This document shows positions 1 through 5,303 of a stretch of DNA of 6,935 bases, one piece after another. The position numbers and the translations under genes are program-made. This DNA is from Candidatus Intestinimonas stercorigallinarum (GTDB taxonomy: Bacteria; Bacillota; Clostridia; Oscillospirales; Oscillospiraceae): NCBI GenBank assembly GCA_019115345.1, contig DXDV01000233.1, forward strand, positions 1 to 6,935, written 5' to 3'. How positions within the stretch are numbered: the stretch's first letter is position 1; each line of letters begins with the position of its first letter. The notes below the pieces were generated by a model, which was given only the letters and a program-made list of their open reading frames with translations, made no database searches and was not told the origin of the DNA.

Positions 1-2095
1 AGCCCCAGGCCATGACGGAGCAGGTGTCGGTCTCGTGGCCGGGTCCCACGGGCAGCAGGGCGGCCATGGCCTGGGCGGGGGTGGTCTGGGTCTTGCCGCC
101 GAAGGGCAGGAAGACCGAGGCGGCGCCGATGGTGGAGTCGAACCGCTCCCCCAGGCCCCGCTGGAGGCCCAGGTTCAGGTCGGAGCACAGCTCCCGCAGG
201 CCGGCCCCGGCAAAGGGGAGGCCCATCTCCGCCGGAGGCACCACCACCTTGGTGTGCTTCTCGGCGCCGTTGGAGGAGAGGAATTCCCGGGACAGGTCGG
301 CGATGACGGCGCCGTTCCAGCGCATGACCATCCGGGGGGCCTCGGTGACCCTGGCCACCTCGTAGGCCTCCAGGTTCTCGGCGCTGGCGGCGGCGATGAA
401 GGCCTCCACGTCGCCCTCGGCCACCACCACCGCCATGCGCTCCTGGCTCTCGGAGATGGCAAGCTCGGTGCCGTCCAGGCCGTCGTACTTCTTGCGCACG
501 GCGTCCAGGTCGATGTCCAGGCCGTCGGCCAGCTCGCCCACCGCCACGCTGACGCCGCCGGCGCCGAAGTCGTTGCAGCGCTTGATGAGCCGGGTGACCT
601 GGGGGTCCCGGAAGAGGCGCTGGAGCTTGCGCTCCTCGGGGGCGTTGCCCTTCTGGACCTCGGAGGCCATGGTGTCCAGGCTCTTGAGGTCGTGGCTCTT
701 GGAGGAGCCGGTGGCCCCGCCGATGCCGTCCCGGCCGGTGCGGCCGCCCAGGAGGATGACCCGGTCGCCGGGGGCGGGGCGCTCCCGGACCACGTTGGCC
801 GCCGGAGCGGCGCCCACCACGGCGCCCACCTCCATGTGCTTGGCCACGTAGCCGGGGTGGTAGATCTCGCTCACCAGGCCGGTGGCCAGACCGATCTGGT
901 TGCCGTAGGAGGAGTATCCGGCGGCGGCGGTGGTACACAGCTTCCGCTGGGGCAGCTTGCCCTCCAGGGTCTCGCTCAGGGGGGTGCGGGGGTCGCCGCA
1001 GCCGGTCACCCGCATGGCCTGATAGACGTAGGACCGGCCGGACAGGGGGTCCCGGATGGCGCCGCCGATGCAGGTGGCCGCCCCGCCGAAGGGCTCGATC
1101 TCGGTGGGGTGGTTGTGGGTCTCGTTCTTGAACATGAGGAGCCAGTCCTCGTCCTTCCCGTCCACCTGGGCGGTGACGCGGATGGAGCAGGCGTTGATCT
1201 CCTCGCTCTCGTCCAGGTTCTGGAGCATCCCCCGCTTCTTGAGGACCTTGGCGGCGATGGTGGCCAGGTCCATGAGGGTCTCGGGCCGGGCCTTGGCCTT
1301 CTCCTCGCCGTAGACCTCCCTCCGGGCGGCCTGGTAGAGGCGGTAGGCCCGCTCGGCCTGGGGGGAGAGGAGCTCCACGGAGTCGATGTGGGTGGAGAAG
1401 GTGGTGTGGCGGCAGTGGTCGGACCAGTAGGTGTCCACCAGCCGCAGCTCGGTGAGGGTGGGGTCCCGCTGCTCTTCGTCCCGCATGTAGGACTGGAAGA
1501 AGGTGAGGTCGGCCAAGTCCATGGCCAGCCCGTAGCCCTCCAGAGCGGCGCGGAGACCGGCCTCGTCCAGGTCCCGGAAGCCCTCCAGCACCGCCACCGC
1601 CCCGGGGGCGGGATAGGTCTGGACCAGGGTCTCCGGCTTGTCCAGCCGGGCCTCCCGGGACTCCACCGGGTTGATGAGGTATTTGCGGGCCAGGTCCGTC
1701 TCCTCCCGGGCCAGCTCGCCCAGCAGCAGGTAGACGGCGGCGCAGCGGACGGTGGGGCGCTCCCCGCCGGTCATGAGCTGGATGCACTGTCCGGCGGAAT
1801 CGGCCCGCTGGTCGAACTGGCCGGGCAGGGCCTCCACCGCCAGCACGGTGTGGGGGCCGTCGGGGACGGGGCAGACCTCGTCGTACACGTCGTCCACCTG
1901 GGGCTCGGAAAACACGGAGGTGCGGGCGGCGGCGTAGACCTGCGCCGTCACACCCTCCACGTCGTAGCGGTTGAGGACGCGCAGCCCGGTGAGGCCGCGG
2001 AGCCCCACCGCCTCGGTGAGCTCCCGGCACAGGGCCTGGGCGGCGCCGTCAAAGCCCGGCTTTTTTTCCACGAAACAGCGAAATACTTCTCCCAT
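1..2095 (-). CDS. purL: Phosphoribosylformylglycinamidine synthase (FGAM synthetase), N-terminal part, cut by left window edge
   Basis: This enzyme converts formylglycinamide ribonucleotide to the amidine using ATP and glutamine, the fourth step of cytoplasmic de novo purine synthesis. The window holds the first 698 residues. Visible are an N-terminal PurS-like region with LPGQFDQRADSA at about 90-101, the linker motif SDHCRH at 225-230, the first synthase-domain signature FKNETHNHPTEIEPF at 322-336, and LGGRTGRDGIGGATGSSKSH from about 449. A second synthase-like unit begins near 640-698 (RFDSTIGAASVFLPFGGK). This matches the long single-chain form; the clostridial type is usually about 1,230-1,240 residues. 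The rest of the second half and the glutaminase domain with its catalytic Cys/His/Glu therefore lie off the left edge. The ATG start follows GGGAGG with an 8-base gap. The 86 bases before it show no recognisable purine riboswitch or clear promoter. Identity is very secure; integrity of the C-terminus cannot be judged here. Confidence 0.97.
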   Translation of the reverse strand, partial: MGEVFRCFVEKKPGFDGAAQALCRELTEAVGLRGLTGLRVLNRYDVEGVTAQVYAAARTSVFSEPQVDDVYDEVCPVPDGPHTVLAVEALPGQFDQRADSAGQCIQLMTGGERPTVRCAAVYLLLGELAREETDLARKYLINPVESREARLDKPETLVQTYPAPGAVAVLEGFRDLDEAGLRAALEGYGLAMDLADLTFFQSYMRDEEQRDPTLTELRLVDTYWSDHCRHTTFSTHIDSVELLSPQAERAYRLYQAARREVYGEEKAKARPETLMDLATIAAKVLKKRGMLQNLDESEEINACSIRVTAQVDGKDEDWLLMFKNETHNHPTEIEPFGGAATCIGGAIRDPLSGRSYVYQAMRVTGCGDPRTPLSETLEGKLPQRKLCTTAAAGYSSYGNQIGLATGLVSEIYHPGYVAKHMEVGAVVGAAPAANVVRERPAPGDRVILLGGRTGRDGIGGATGSSKSHDLKSLDTMASEVQKGNAPEERKLQRLFRDPQVTRLIKRCNDFGAGGVSVAVGELADGLDIDLDAVRKKYDGLDGTELAISESQERMAVVVAEGDVEAFIAAASAENLEAYEVARVTEAPRMVMRWNGAVIADLSREFLSSNGAEKHTKVVVPPAEMGLPFAGAGLRELCSDLNLGLQRGLGERFDSTIGAASVFLPFGGKTQTTPAQAMAALLPVGPGHETDTCSVMAWG

Positions 2096-2181
2096 GGGTG
2101 ATTCCTCCCTCATTGTTGTCTCTAGGGAAGCCGATCAAATCGACAAGAGCGGGTGCGTGGTCCGGCGGGACGGTCCCCGGC

Positions 2182-3723
2182 TCAGGAGCCGGAGAGGTCG
2201 AAGCGCCAGTCCTGGATGCCGTAGAAGGGGTTTTGCTGGGTGGGGGTCAGTCCGCTCGCCACGCCCCACTGGGTGAGGACGGACTGGTTTTTGAAGCACA
2301 GGGTGGAGAAGGGGACCTGGGTCTCCAGGTCGGTCCACAGGGCCTTGGCGGCGTTGGTCCGGGCGGCGCCGGAGGAGGCCTGCCAGGCGGTGAGGAGGGC
2401 CAGGGTGGCGTCGCTCTGGTAGCCGCCGAAGTTCAGCGTCCCCGCGGGGGTGAGCAGGGGGGAGAGGTTGAAGTCGGCCGAGAGGGCGGCCGCCCCCAGA
2501 TAGAGGTCGAAGTCCCCGGAGGCCAGGGCCTCCTGATAGCCGCTCCAGGGAAGCTTGCGCAGCTCCACCTGGACGCCGGCGCGGGTGAGCTCCCCGGCCA
2601 GGTATTCCGCCGCCGTCACCCGGAAGGTGTTGTCGGTGTTCACCACCATGGTGAGGGAGAGGGCCTGCCGGCCCTGGTACCAAAGGCCGTCCTCCCCCTG
2701 GGTAAAGCCCGCCTCGGTCAGGAGCTGGGAAAAAAGCTGGGGGGAGTGGTCCCGCTGCTGGGCCATGGACGGGTCGTGGTCGGGGTGGGCGGGGTGGATG
2801 GGCAGCGTGGCGGCCTGGGCGTGGCGGGCGTAGAGGGCGGAGGACACGGTGTTCCGGTCCCAGGCCCGGTCCAGGGCCCGCCGGAGGGCGGGGTCGGCGC
2901 AGGGCCCCTGCCGGCAGTTGTAGCCCACAAAGACCATGGTGGTGGTGGCGTAGTCCCACACGGTGTAGTTCCCGGAAAAGCCCAGGGAGCTGGAGCCGGT
3001 GAGGTCGGCGGTGACCAGGGAGATGTCCCCGGTGTCAAAGGCGTGGATGAGGTCGTCGGCGGCCTGGATGGTGACCAGGGGGATGGTCTCCAGGGGCAGG
3101 TCATAGCCCTGCCACCAGTCGCTCCGGGCGGTCAGCACCTCCCCCTCCTCCCCCTGGACCAGGCGGTAGGGACCTGTCCCCGGCGGGACGCCCTCGGCGC
3201 CGGACTTGACGATGGGGATGTCCAGCAGGGCGGGCAGGGCTCCGTTGGGGCTGGTGAGGACCACCTCCACCGCCCCCTCCAGGGCGGTGACCGACTGCAC
3301 CTCGGACAGCCGCCCGGCAAACCGGGACTGAGCGCTCCGGGCCAGCTCCAGGGAGGCGGCCGCGTCGGCGGCGGTGAGGGGGGTGCCGTCGGAGAAGGTG
3401 ACTCCCGTCCGGAGGACGAAGGTCCAGGTGAGGCCGTCCTCACTGACGGAGTAGCTCTGGCACAGCAGCGGCTGGGGGGTGAAGCTCTGGTCCAGAGCGA
3501 ACAGCCCCTCCCAGATGAGACCGGAGAGGGCGGCGTTCACCTTGTCCATCCCCAGGATGGGGTGGAGGGTCCCGGAGGTCCGGGGAAGGGTGAAGGCCGT
3601 GGCGCCGCCGGTGCTGGCCGCGGGCGTGGGGGACGGCGTGGGGGTGGGCTCCGACGGCGGCGCGCCGCAGCCGGAGAGCAGAAGGAGCGTCAGGAGCAGG
3701 GCGGACAGACGGTGTGGTTTCAT
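2182..3723 (-). CDS. ABC transporter substrate-binding lipoprotein, family 5 (oligopeptide/dipeptide/nickel type)
   Basis: A 513-residue solute-binding protein, normal length for the OppA/DppA/NikA family (SBP_bac_5). It has a short basic start (MKPHR), a hydrophobic stretch and a lipobox LSGC at 16-19, so Cys19 should be lipidated after signal peptidase II cleavage and the protein tethered outside the membrane. A Pro/Thr/Ser linker (about 23-36) follows. The family signature is clear: LTWTFVLRTGVTFSDGTPLT at 98-117 leading into ADAAAS, then GTGPYRL at 182-188, DPALRRALDRAWDR at 277-290, and a typical C-terminal lobe (FDLYLGAAA, about 405-413). The start is the ATG preceded by GGGAG with a 6-base gap. 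No permease or ATPase gene lies in the window: pgeF is upstream and purL downstream, so it is an orphan here or works with a distant transporter. The ligand cannot be told from sequence; peptides are likeliest, but nickel or other ligands remain possible. Confidence 0.93.
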   Translation of the reverse strand: MKPHRLSALLLTLLLLSGCGAPPSEPTPTPSPTPAASTGGATAFTLPRTSGTLHPILGMDKVNAALSGLIWEGLFALDQSFTPQPLLCQSYSVSEDGLTWTFVLRTGVTFSDGTPLTAADAAASLELARSAQSRFAGRLSEVQSVTALEGAVEVVLTSPNGALPALLDIPIVKSGAEGVPPGTGPYRLVQGEEGEVLTARSDWWQGYDLPLETIPLVTIQAADDLIHAFDTGDISLVTADLTGSSSLGFSGNYTVWDYATTTMVFVGYNCRQGPCADPALRRALDRAWDRNTVSSALYARHAQAATLPIHPAHPDHDPSMAQQRDHSPQLFSQLLTEAGFTQGEDGLWYQGRQALSLTMVVNTDNTFRVTAAEYLAGELTRAGVQVELRKLPWSGYQEALASGDFDLYLGAAALSADFNLSPLLTPAGTLNFGGYQSDATLALLTAWQASSGAARTNAAKALWTDLETQVPFSTLCFKNQSVLTQWGVASGLTPTQQNPFYGIQDWRFDLSGS

Positions 3724-3749
3724 AGGCGGCTCCCAATCATGGAAAGGTT

Positions 3750-3771
3750 CTGAGGGCGGACCCGCCCTCAG
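3750..3771 (-). terminator. Strong hairpin overlapping the pgeF stop codon; weak terminator candidate
   Basis: CTGAGGGCGG and CCGCCCTCAG form a perfect 10-base inverted repeat with a 2-base centre, realistically a 9-pair stem with a 4-base loop. The pgeF TGA stop (3768-3770) lies inside the first arm in the transcribed direction. The run after the stem on the minus strand is AACCTTTCC, a poor uridine tract, so termination is probably partial. It may instead protect the pgeF transcript end while allowing read-through into the lipoprotein gene 44 bases on. Confidence 0.5.
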
Positions 3772-4562
3772 CGCAGCTGAATGACGGCGGCCTGACTGCC
3801 CCGGACGCCGCCGGTGGCCCGGTGGGACCAGTATTTCTCCGGGCGGCAGGCGGTGCAGTCGCCGGTGACGGCGATGTGCTCGGGGCGCAGGCCGGCGCGC
3901 TCCAGGCGCATGGCGTTGAGCCCCTTCAGGTCCACCTTGAACTTGCCGTTTTCGATGGGGAAGAGGTAGGGGGTGGCCCGGACGCCCAGGGCGGCGGTCA
4001 TGGCGTTGGGCACGTCCTCGTGGGTCTCAAAGCAGCACCGGGAGATGCCCGGGCCGATGGCGGCCAGGATATCGGCCGGACGGCAGCCGTAAAAGGCCAT
4101 CTTCTCCACCGCCCGCTCCACGATGCCGGCGGCGGTGCCCCGCCAGCCAGCGTGGACGGCGGCGATGACCCGGCGGACCGGGTCATAGAGGAGGATGGGC
4201 AGACAGTCGGCGCTGAAAATCACCAGGGCCACGCCGGGGATGTCGGTGACCAGGCCGTCGGCCTCGTAGGGCTCCAAATCCAGAAGGTCCGCCTTGATGT
4301 CGGCGGTGGTGACGGGGCGGACCACGTCGCTGTGGACCTGGTTGGTCATGGCCACCGTGCTCAGGTCGGCTCCCACGGCGGCGAAGAACCGGCGGTAGTT
4401 CTCCCGGACGTGGGCGGGGTCGTCCCCCCGGGTGGAACCCAGGTTGAGGCTCTCGTAGATGCCGGTGCTCACTCCGCCCAGCCGGGTGGAAAAGCCGTGG
4501 GCCACCCCGCCGGCCTGGGTGAAGGCGTCGGCGGCCAGATAGGCGACCCCGGCGCTGTTCAT
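3768..4562 (-). CDS. pgeF: PgeF/YfiH family laccase-domain protein (peptidoglycan editing factor / purine nucleoside phosphorylase)
   Basis: A 264-residue protein from the ATG, the usual size for the YfiH/LACC1 (DUF152, Cu-oxidase_4) family. E. coli PgeF removes mis-made UDP-MurNAc-L-Ser, keeping serine out of peptidoglycan; other members act on purine nucleosides (phosphorolysis, adenosine deamination). The sequence does not decide between these roles. Visible motifs are HGFSTRLGGVS at 22-32, SLNLG at 38-42, QVHSDVV at 75-81, SADCLPILLYD at 117-127, AAVHAGWRGTAAGIV from 134, GPGISRCCFETH in the C-terminal half, and a final HRATGGVRGSQAAVIQL. Predicted zinc ligands are His77, Cys120 and His137. 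All are present, so the enzyme looks active. The frame stays open upstream to about 4952, but that stretch is repeat DNA with no family similarity, so a start there is rejected. ATG at 4562 (GGAG 9 bases upstream) is used; TTG at 4577 with AAAGGAG 6 bases upstream would add five residues and is a real alternative. Confidence 0.93.
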   Translation of the reverse strand: MNSAGVAYLAADAFTQAGGVAHGFSTRLGGVSTGIYESLNLGSTRGDDPAHVRENYRRFFAAVGADLSTVAMTNQVHSDVVRPVTTADIKADLLDLEPYEADGLVTDIPGVALVIFSADCLPILLYDPVRRVIAAVHAGWRGTAAGIVERAVEKMAFYGCRPADILAAIGPGISRCCFETHEDVPNAMTAALGVRATPYLFPIENGKFKVDLKGLNAMRLERAGLRPEHIAVTGDCTACRPEKYWSHRATGGVRGSQAAVIQLR

Positions 4563-4590
4563 GTCGTGGATCTCCAAGGAGTGCTCCTTT
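4563..4590 (-). promoter_or_regulatory. Two candidate ribosome binding sites for pgeF, one inside a small palindrome
   Basis: On the minus strand AAAGGAG (4590-4584) lies 6 bases before a TTG codon (4577-4575), and GGAG (4575-4572) lies 9 bases before the in-frame ATG at 4562. The first site is one arm of the palindrome AAGGAG-CA-CTCCTT (4576-4589), whose other arm overlaps the TTG. If folded, the hairpin would hide the stronger site and the TTG, leaving the weaker site and the ATG. This is read from sequence; any regulatory effect is inference. Confidence 0.45.
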
Positions 4591-4623
4591 CTGAAATCAA
4601 AGGGGGCTTGTCCCAAGGGCGCC

Positions 4624-4666
4624 TCCCCGATGGAAGGCAGCGGCGCGGGGACTCTGTTCTGCGCCC
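4624..4666. repeat. Degraded copy A of a palindrome-plus-tail repeat
   Basis: TCCCCG (4624-4629) and CGGGGA (4646-4651) form a six-base inverted pair, followed by a tail. Positions 4643-4666 match 5026-5049 at 22 of 24 bases in direct orientation (mismatches T/C and G/A). The shared tail reads GGGGACYCTGTTCTRCGCCC. It looks like an eroded relative of the longer copy at 4998-5049. It lies just upstream of pgeF, so it falls in that gene's leader or promoter region. Confidence 0.65.
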
Positions 4667-4674
4667 AGGATATC

Positions 4675-4714
4675 ACAGCTCCCCCTTGACGGGGGAGCTG
4701 TCCGGCGGAGCCGG
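4675..4714. repeat. Twin-hairpin intergenic repeat
   Basis: ACAGCTCCCCC (4675-4685) and GGGGGAGCTGT (4691-4701) form a perfect 11-base stem with loop TTGAC. It is followed at once by TCCGG-CGGAG-CCGGA (4701-4714 plus the next A), a 5-base stem, then CTGAGGGGGT. From general knowledge, the layout 'AGCTCCCC...GGGGAGCT + small hairpin + CTGAGGGGG' recurs between genes in gut Oscillospiraceae. I recall this rather than having searched for it. No uridine run follows on either strand, so it is not a typical terminator. Confidence 0.7.
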
Positions 4715-4755
4715 ACTGAGGGGGTGAACAGGACAGGACACCGCGTTTCCTCACG

Positions 4756-4885
4756 GTCATTCTGAGCGTCCCCTCTTTGTCATTCTGAGCCGAAGGCGAA
4801 GAATCCGCATCCCCCGTCTTTGTGCGTGACAGGAGGGTAAAAGGACGGGAGTACGGATTCTTCGGCCTTACGGCCTCAGAATGAC
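4756..4885. repeat. ATTCTGAG/AGAATGAC inverted-repeat element with an extra half copy
   Basis: GTCATTCTGAG occurs at 4756-4766 and 4779-4789, and its reverse complement at 4875-4885. Inside, CGAAGAATCCG (4797-4807) is mirrored by CGGATTCTTCG (4854-4864). The main element is thus 4779-4885, with near-identical arms of 29 and 32 bases around a 46-base centre. Each arm is itself a small palindrome (ATTCT...AGAAT). The family, resembling GTCATTCTGAGCGAAGCGAAGAATC, is a very common intergenic repeat in many bacteria (recalled, not searched). The copy at 4756 is a lone half with no partner. No target-site duplication is evident. Confidence 0.75.
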
Positions 4886-4950
4886 GGGGAAGGGGCATGG
4901 TTCTTCTTTGTGTGGGGCGCGACGTCGTCCTCGCAAAGTCCGCACCGTTC

Positions 4951-4972
4951 AAAATGCCCTAGCGGGCATTTT
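4951..4972. terminator. Two-way terminator-like hairpin
   Basis: AAAATGCCC (4951-4959) and GGGCATTTT (4964-4972) form a perfect nine-base stem with loop TAGC. On the plus strand the right arm runs into five T residues (4969-4973). On the minus strand four T residues end the stem. It could stop transcripts from either side, including read-through from secA about 330 bases upstream. Equally, it may be the first part of the repeat that continues to 5049. The GC core is only five pairs, so strength is uncertain. Confidence 0.5.
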
Positions 4973-4997
4973 TCACTCCGCTTCCTTGCTCGTCCTC

Positions 4998-5049
4998 TCC
5001 CCGCGCGACCCGCTTCGCTGGGCTCGCGCGGGGACCCTGTTCTACGCCC
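4998..5049. repeat. Copy B of the palindrome-plus-tail repeat (strong hairpin)
   Basis: TCCCCGCGCGA (4998-5008) and TCGCGCGGGGA (5024-5034) pair perfectly over 11 bases. The stem continues through CCC/GGG after a one-base bulge, closing on a GCTTCGC loop. The tail ACCCTGTTCTACGCCC (5034-5049) matches the tail of copy A at 4651-4666 with two differences. The stem is almost all G/C and should be extremely stable as RNA or as a DNA cruciform. No uridine run follows, so it is not a classic terminator. Confidence 0.7.
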
Positions 5050-5080
5050 GCCTGGGTAATGGTATCGCGGCGTGGGTCGC

Positions 5081-5149
5081 CGGGCGGCCAAAGGCCGCCC
5101 CTACAAAAGACGCCGCAAGGGTGGGGTAGGGGCGGCCTTTGGCCGCCCG
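5081..5149. repeat. Perfect 24-base inverted repeat with self-complementary arms
   Basis: Positions 5081-5104 are the exact reverse complement of 5126-5149, separated by 21 bases. Each arm is also a palindrome: GGGCGGCC-AAA-GGCCGCCC at the left and the equivalent around TTT at the right, with GTAGG/CCTAC at the inner ends. The DNA can therefore form either one long hairpin or two small ones. GTAGGGGCGG...CCGCCCG units of this kind are frequent between genes in related Clostridia by my recollection. No transposase or target-site duplication is seen. Confidence 0.8.
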
Positions 5150-5158
5150 CCACTTATC

Positions 5159-5182
5159 CCCCACGGGGCAGGCCCCGTGGGG
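5159..5182. repeat. GC-rich hairpin, possible copy C of the palindrome-plus-tail repeat
   Basis: CCCCACGGGGC (5159-5169) and GCCCCGTGGGG (5172-5182) form a perfect 11-base stem with a 2-base centre. It is followed by ACCCC and, 14 bases after GGGGACCC, by GCCTGGG. Copy B shows the same order (GGGGACCC, 12 bases, GCCTGGG), suggesting a diverged relative. The stem sequence itself differs, so membership is tentative. Confidence 0.55.
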
Positions 5183-5200
5183 ACCCCTTTCCTGCACTCA

Positions 5201-5227
5201 GCCTGGGCGGAGTGAATCCGCCCAGGC
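5201..5227. repeat. Hairpin with 11-base stem
   Basis: GCCTGGGCGGA (5201-5211) and TCCGCCCAGGC (5217-5227) pair perfectly around the loop GTGAA. No uridine run follows on either strand. It sits about 77 bases past the secA stop and could stabilise the 3' end of the secA transcript, or be another intergenic repeat unit. Confidence 0.6.
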
Positions 5228-5232
5228 CCAAG

Positions 5233-5276
5233 GTTTTCACCTGGCGGTGAAAACGCTTGTACGGCGTGACCGCCGT
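5233..5276 (-). terminator. Pair of hairpins just after secA; possible secA transcript end
   Basis: On the minus strand, about 28 bases after the secA stop, comes ACGGCG-GTCA-CGCCGT (5276-5261), a six-base stem. Seven bases on lies GTTTTCACC-GCCA-GGTGAAAAC (5254-5233), a perfect nine-base stem. The T-rich part sits inside the second stem rather than after it (the next bases are CTTGGG), so neither is a textbook intrinsic terminator. As the first structures after secA they are still the best candidates for its transcript end. Confidence 0.4.
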
Positions 5277-5303
5277 CCCCGCTGTGCGGGTGCCTTTCGT
5301 GCA

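Larger units (their letters stand above)
4563..5303. other. Gene-free, repeat-packed gap between secA and pgeF
   Basis: These 741 bases contain no frame with recognisable protein similarity, no tRNA or rRNA, and no structured RNA that I recognise. They are filled with palindromes and inverted or direct repeats, listed separately: 4624-4666, 4675-4714, 4756-4885, 4951-4972, 4998-5049, 5081-5149, 5159-5182, 5201-5227, 5233-5254 and 5261-5276. Stop-free frames crossing the block on both strands are explained by its GC content. No convincing -35/-10 pair for pgeF was found, so its promoter is either weak or hidden within the repeats. Confidence 0.8.

Noticed and set aside
35..2101. 688-residue plus-strand open frame opposite purL
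   Set aside because: Gly/Ala/Val/Leu-rich low-complexity translation with no recognisable motif; it is the antisense shadow of a clear purL reading frame in GC-rich DNA.
2096..2181. Purine riboswitch or PUR-box operator before purL
   Set aside because: The 86-base gap shows only short weak inverted repeats (for example CGAT-TTG-ATCG and spaced TTGTC/GACAA); I could not find the conserved riboswitch core or a paired operator.
2098..3753. 551-residue plus-strand open frame opposite the binding lipoprotein
   Set aside because: Glycine-rich and without family motifs; the opposite strand encodes a complete lipoprotein with lipobox and family signature.
3822..4727. 301-residue plus-strand open frame opposite pgeF
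   Set aside because: Shadow of pgeF; the translation has no motif and it runs on into repeat DNA.
4563..4952. N-terminal extension of pgeF by about 130 residues
   Set aside because: The frame is open only because it crosses repeats; the translated part has no similarity to the PgeF family, and good start sites exist at 4562 and 4577.
4951..5049. Small structured RNA gene
   Set aside because: Two strong hairpins are present, but there is no clear promoter or conserved RNA core, and the tail recurs at 4643-4666, so a repeat element explains it better.
4624..5276. CRISPR array
   Set aside because: The repeats are of different sequence and length, irregularly spaced and often inverted; no uniform repeat-spacer pattern and no cas gene.
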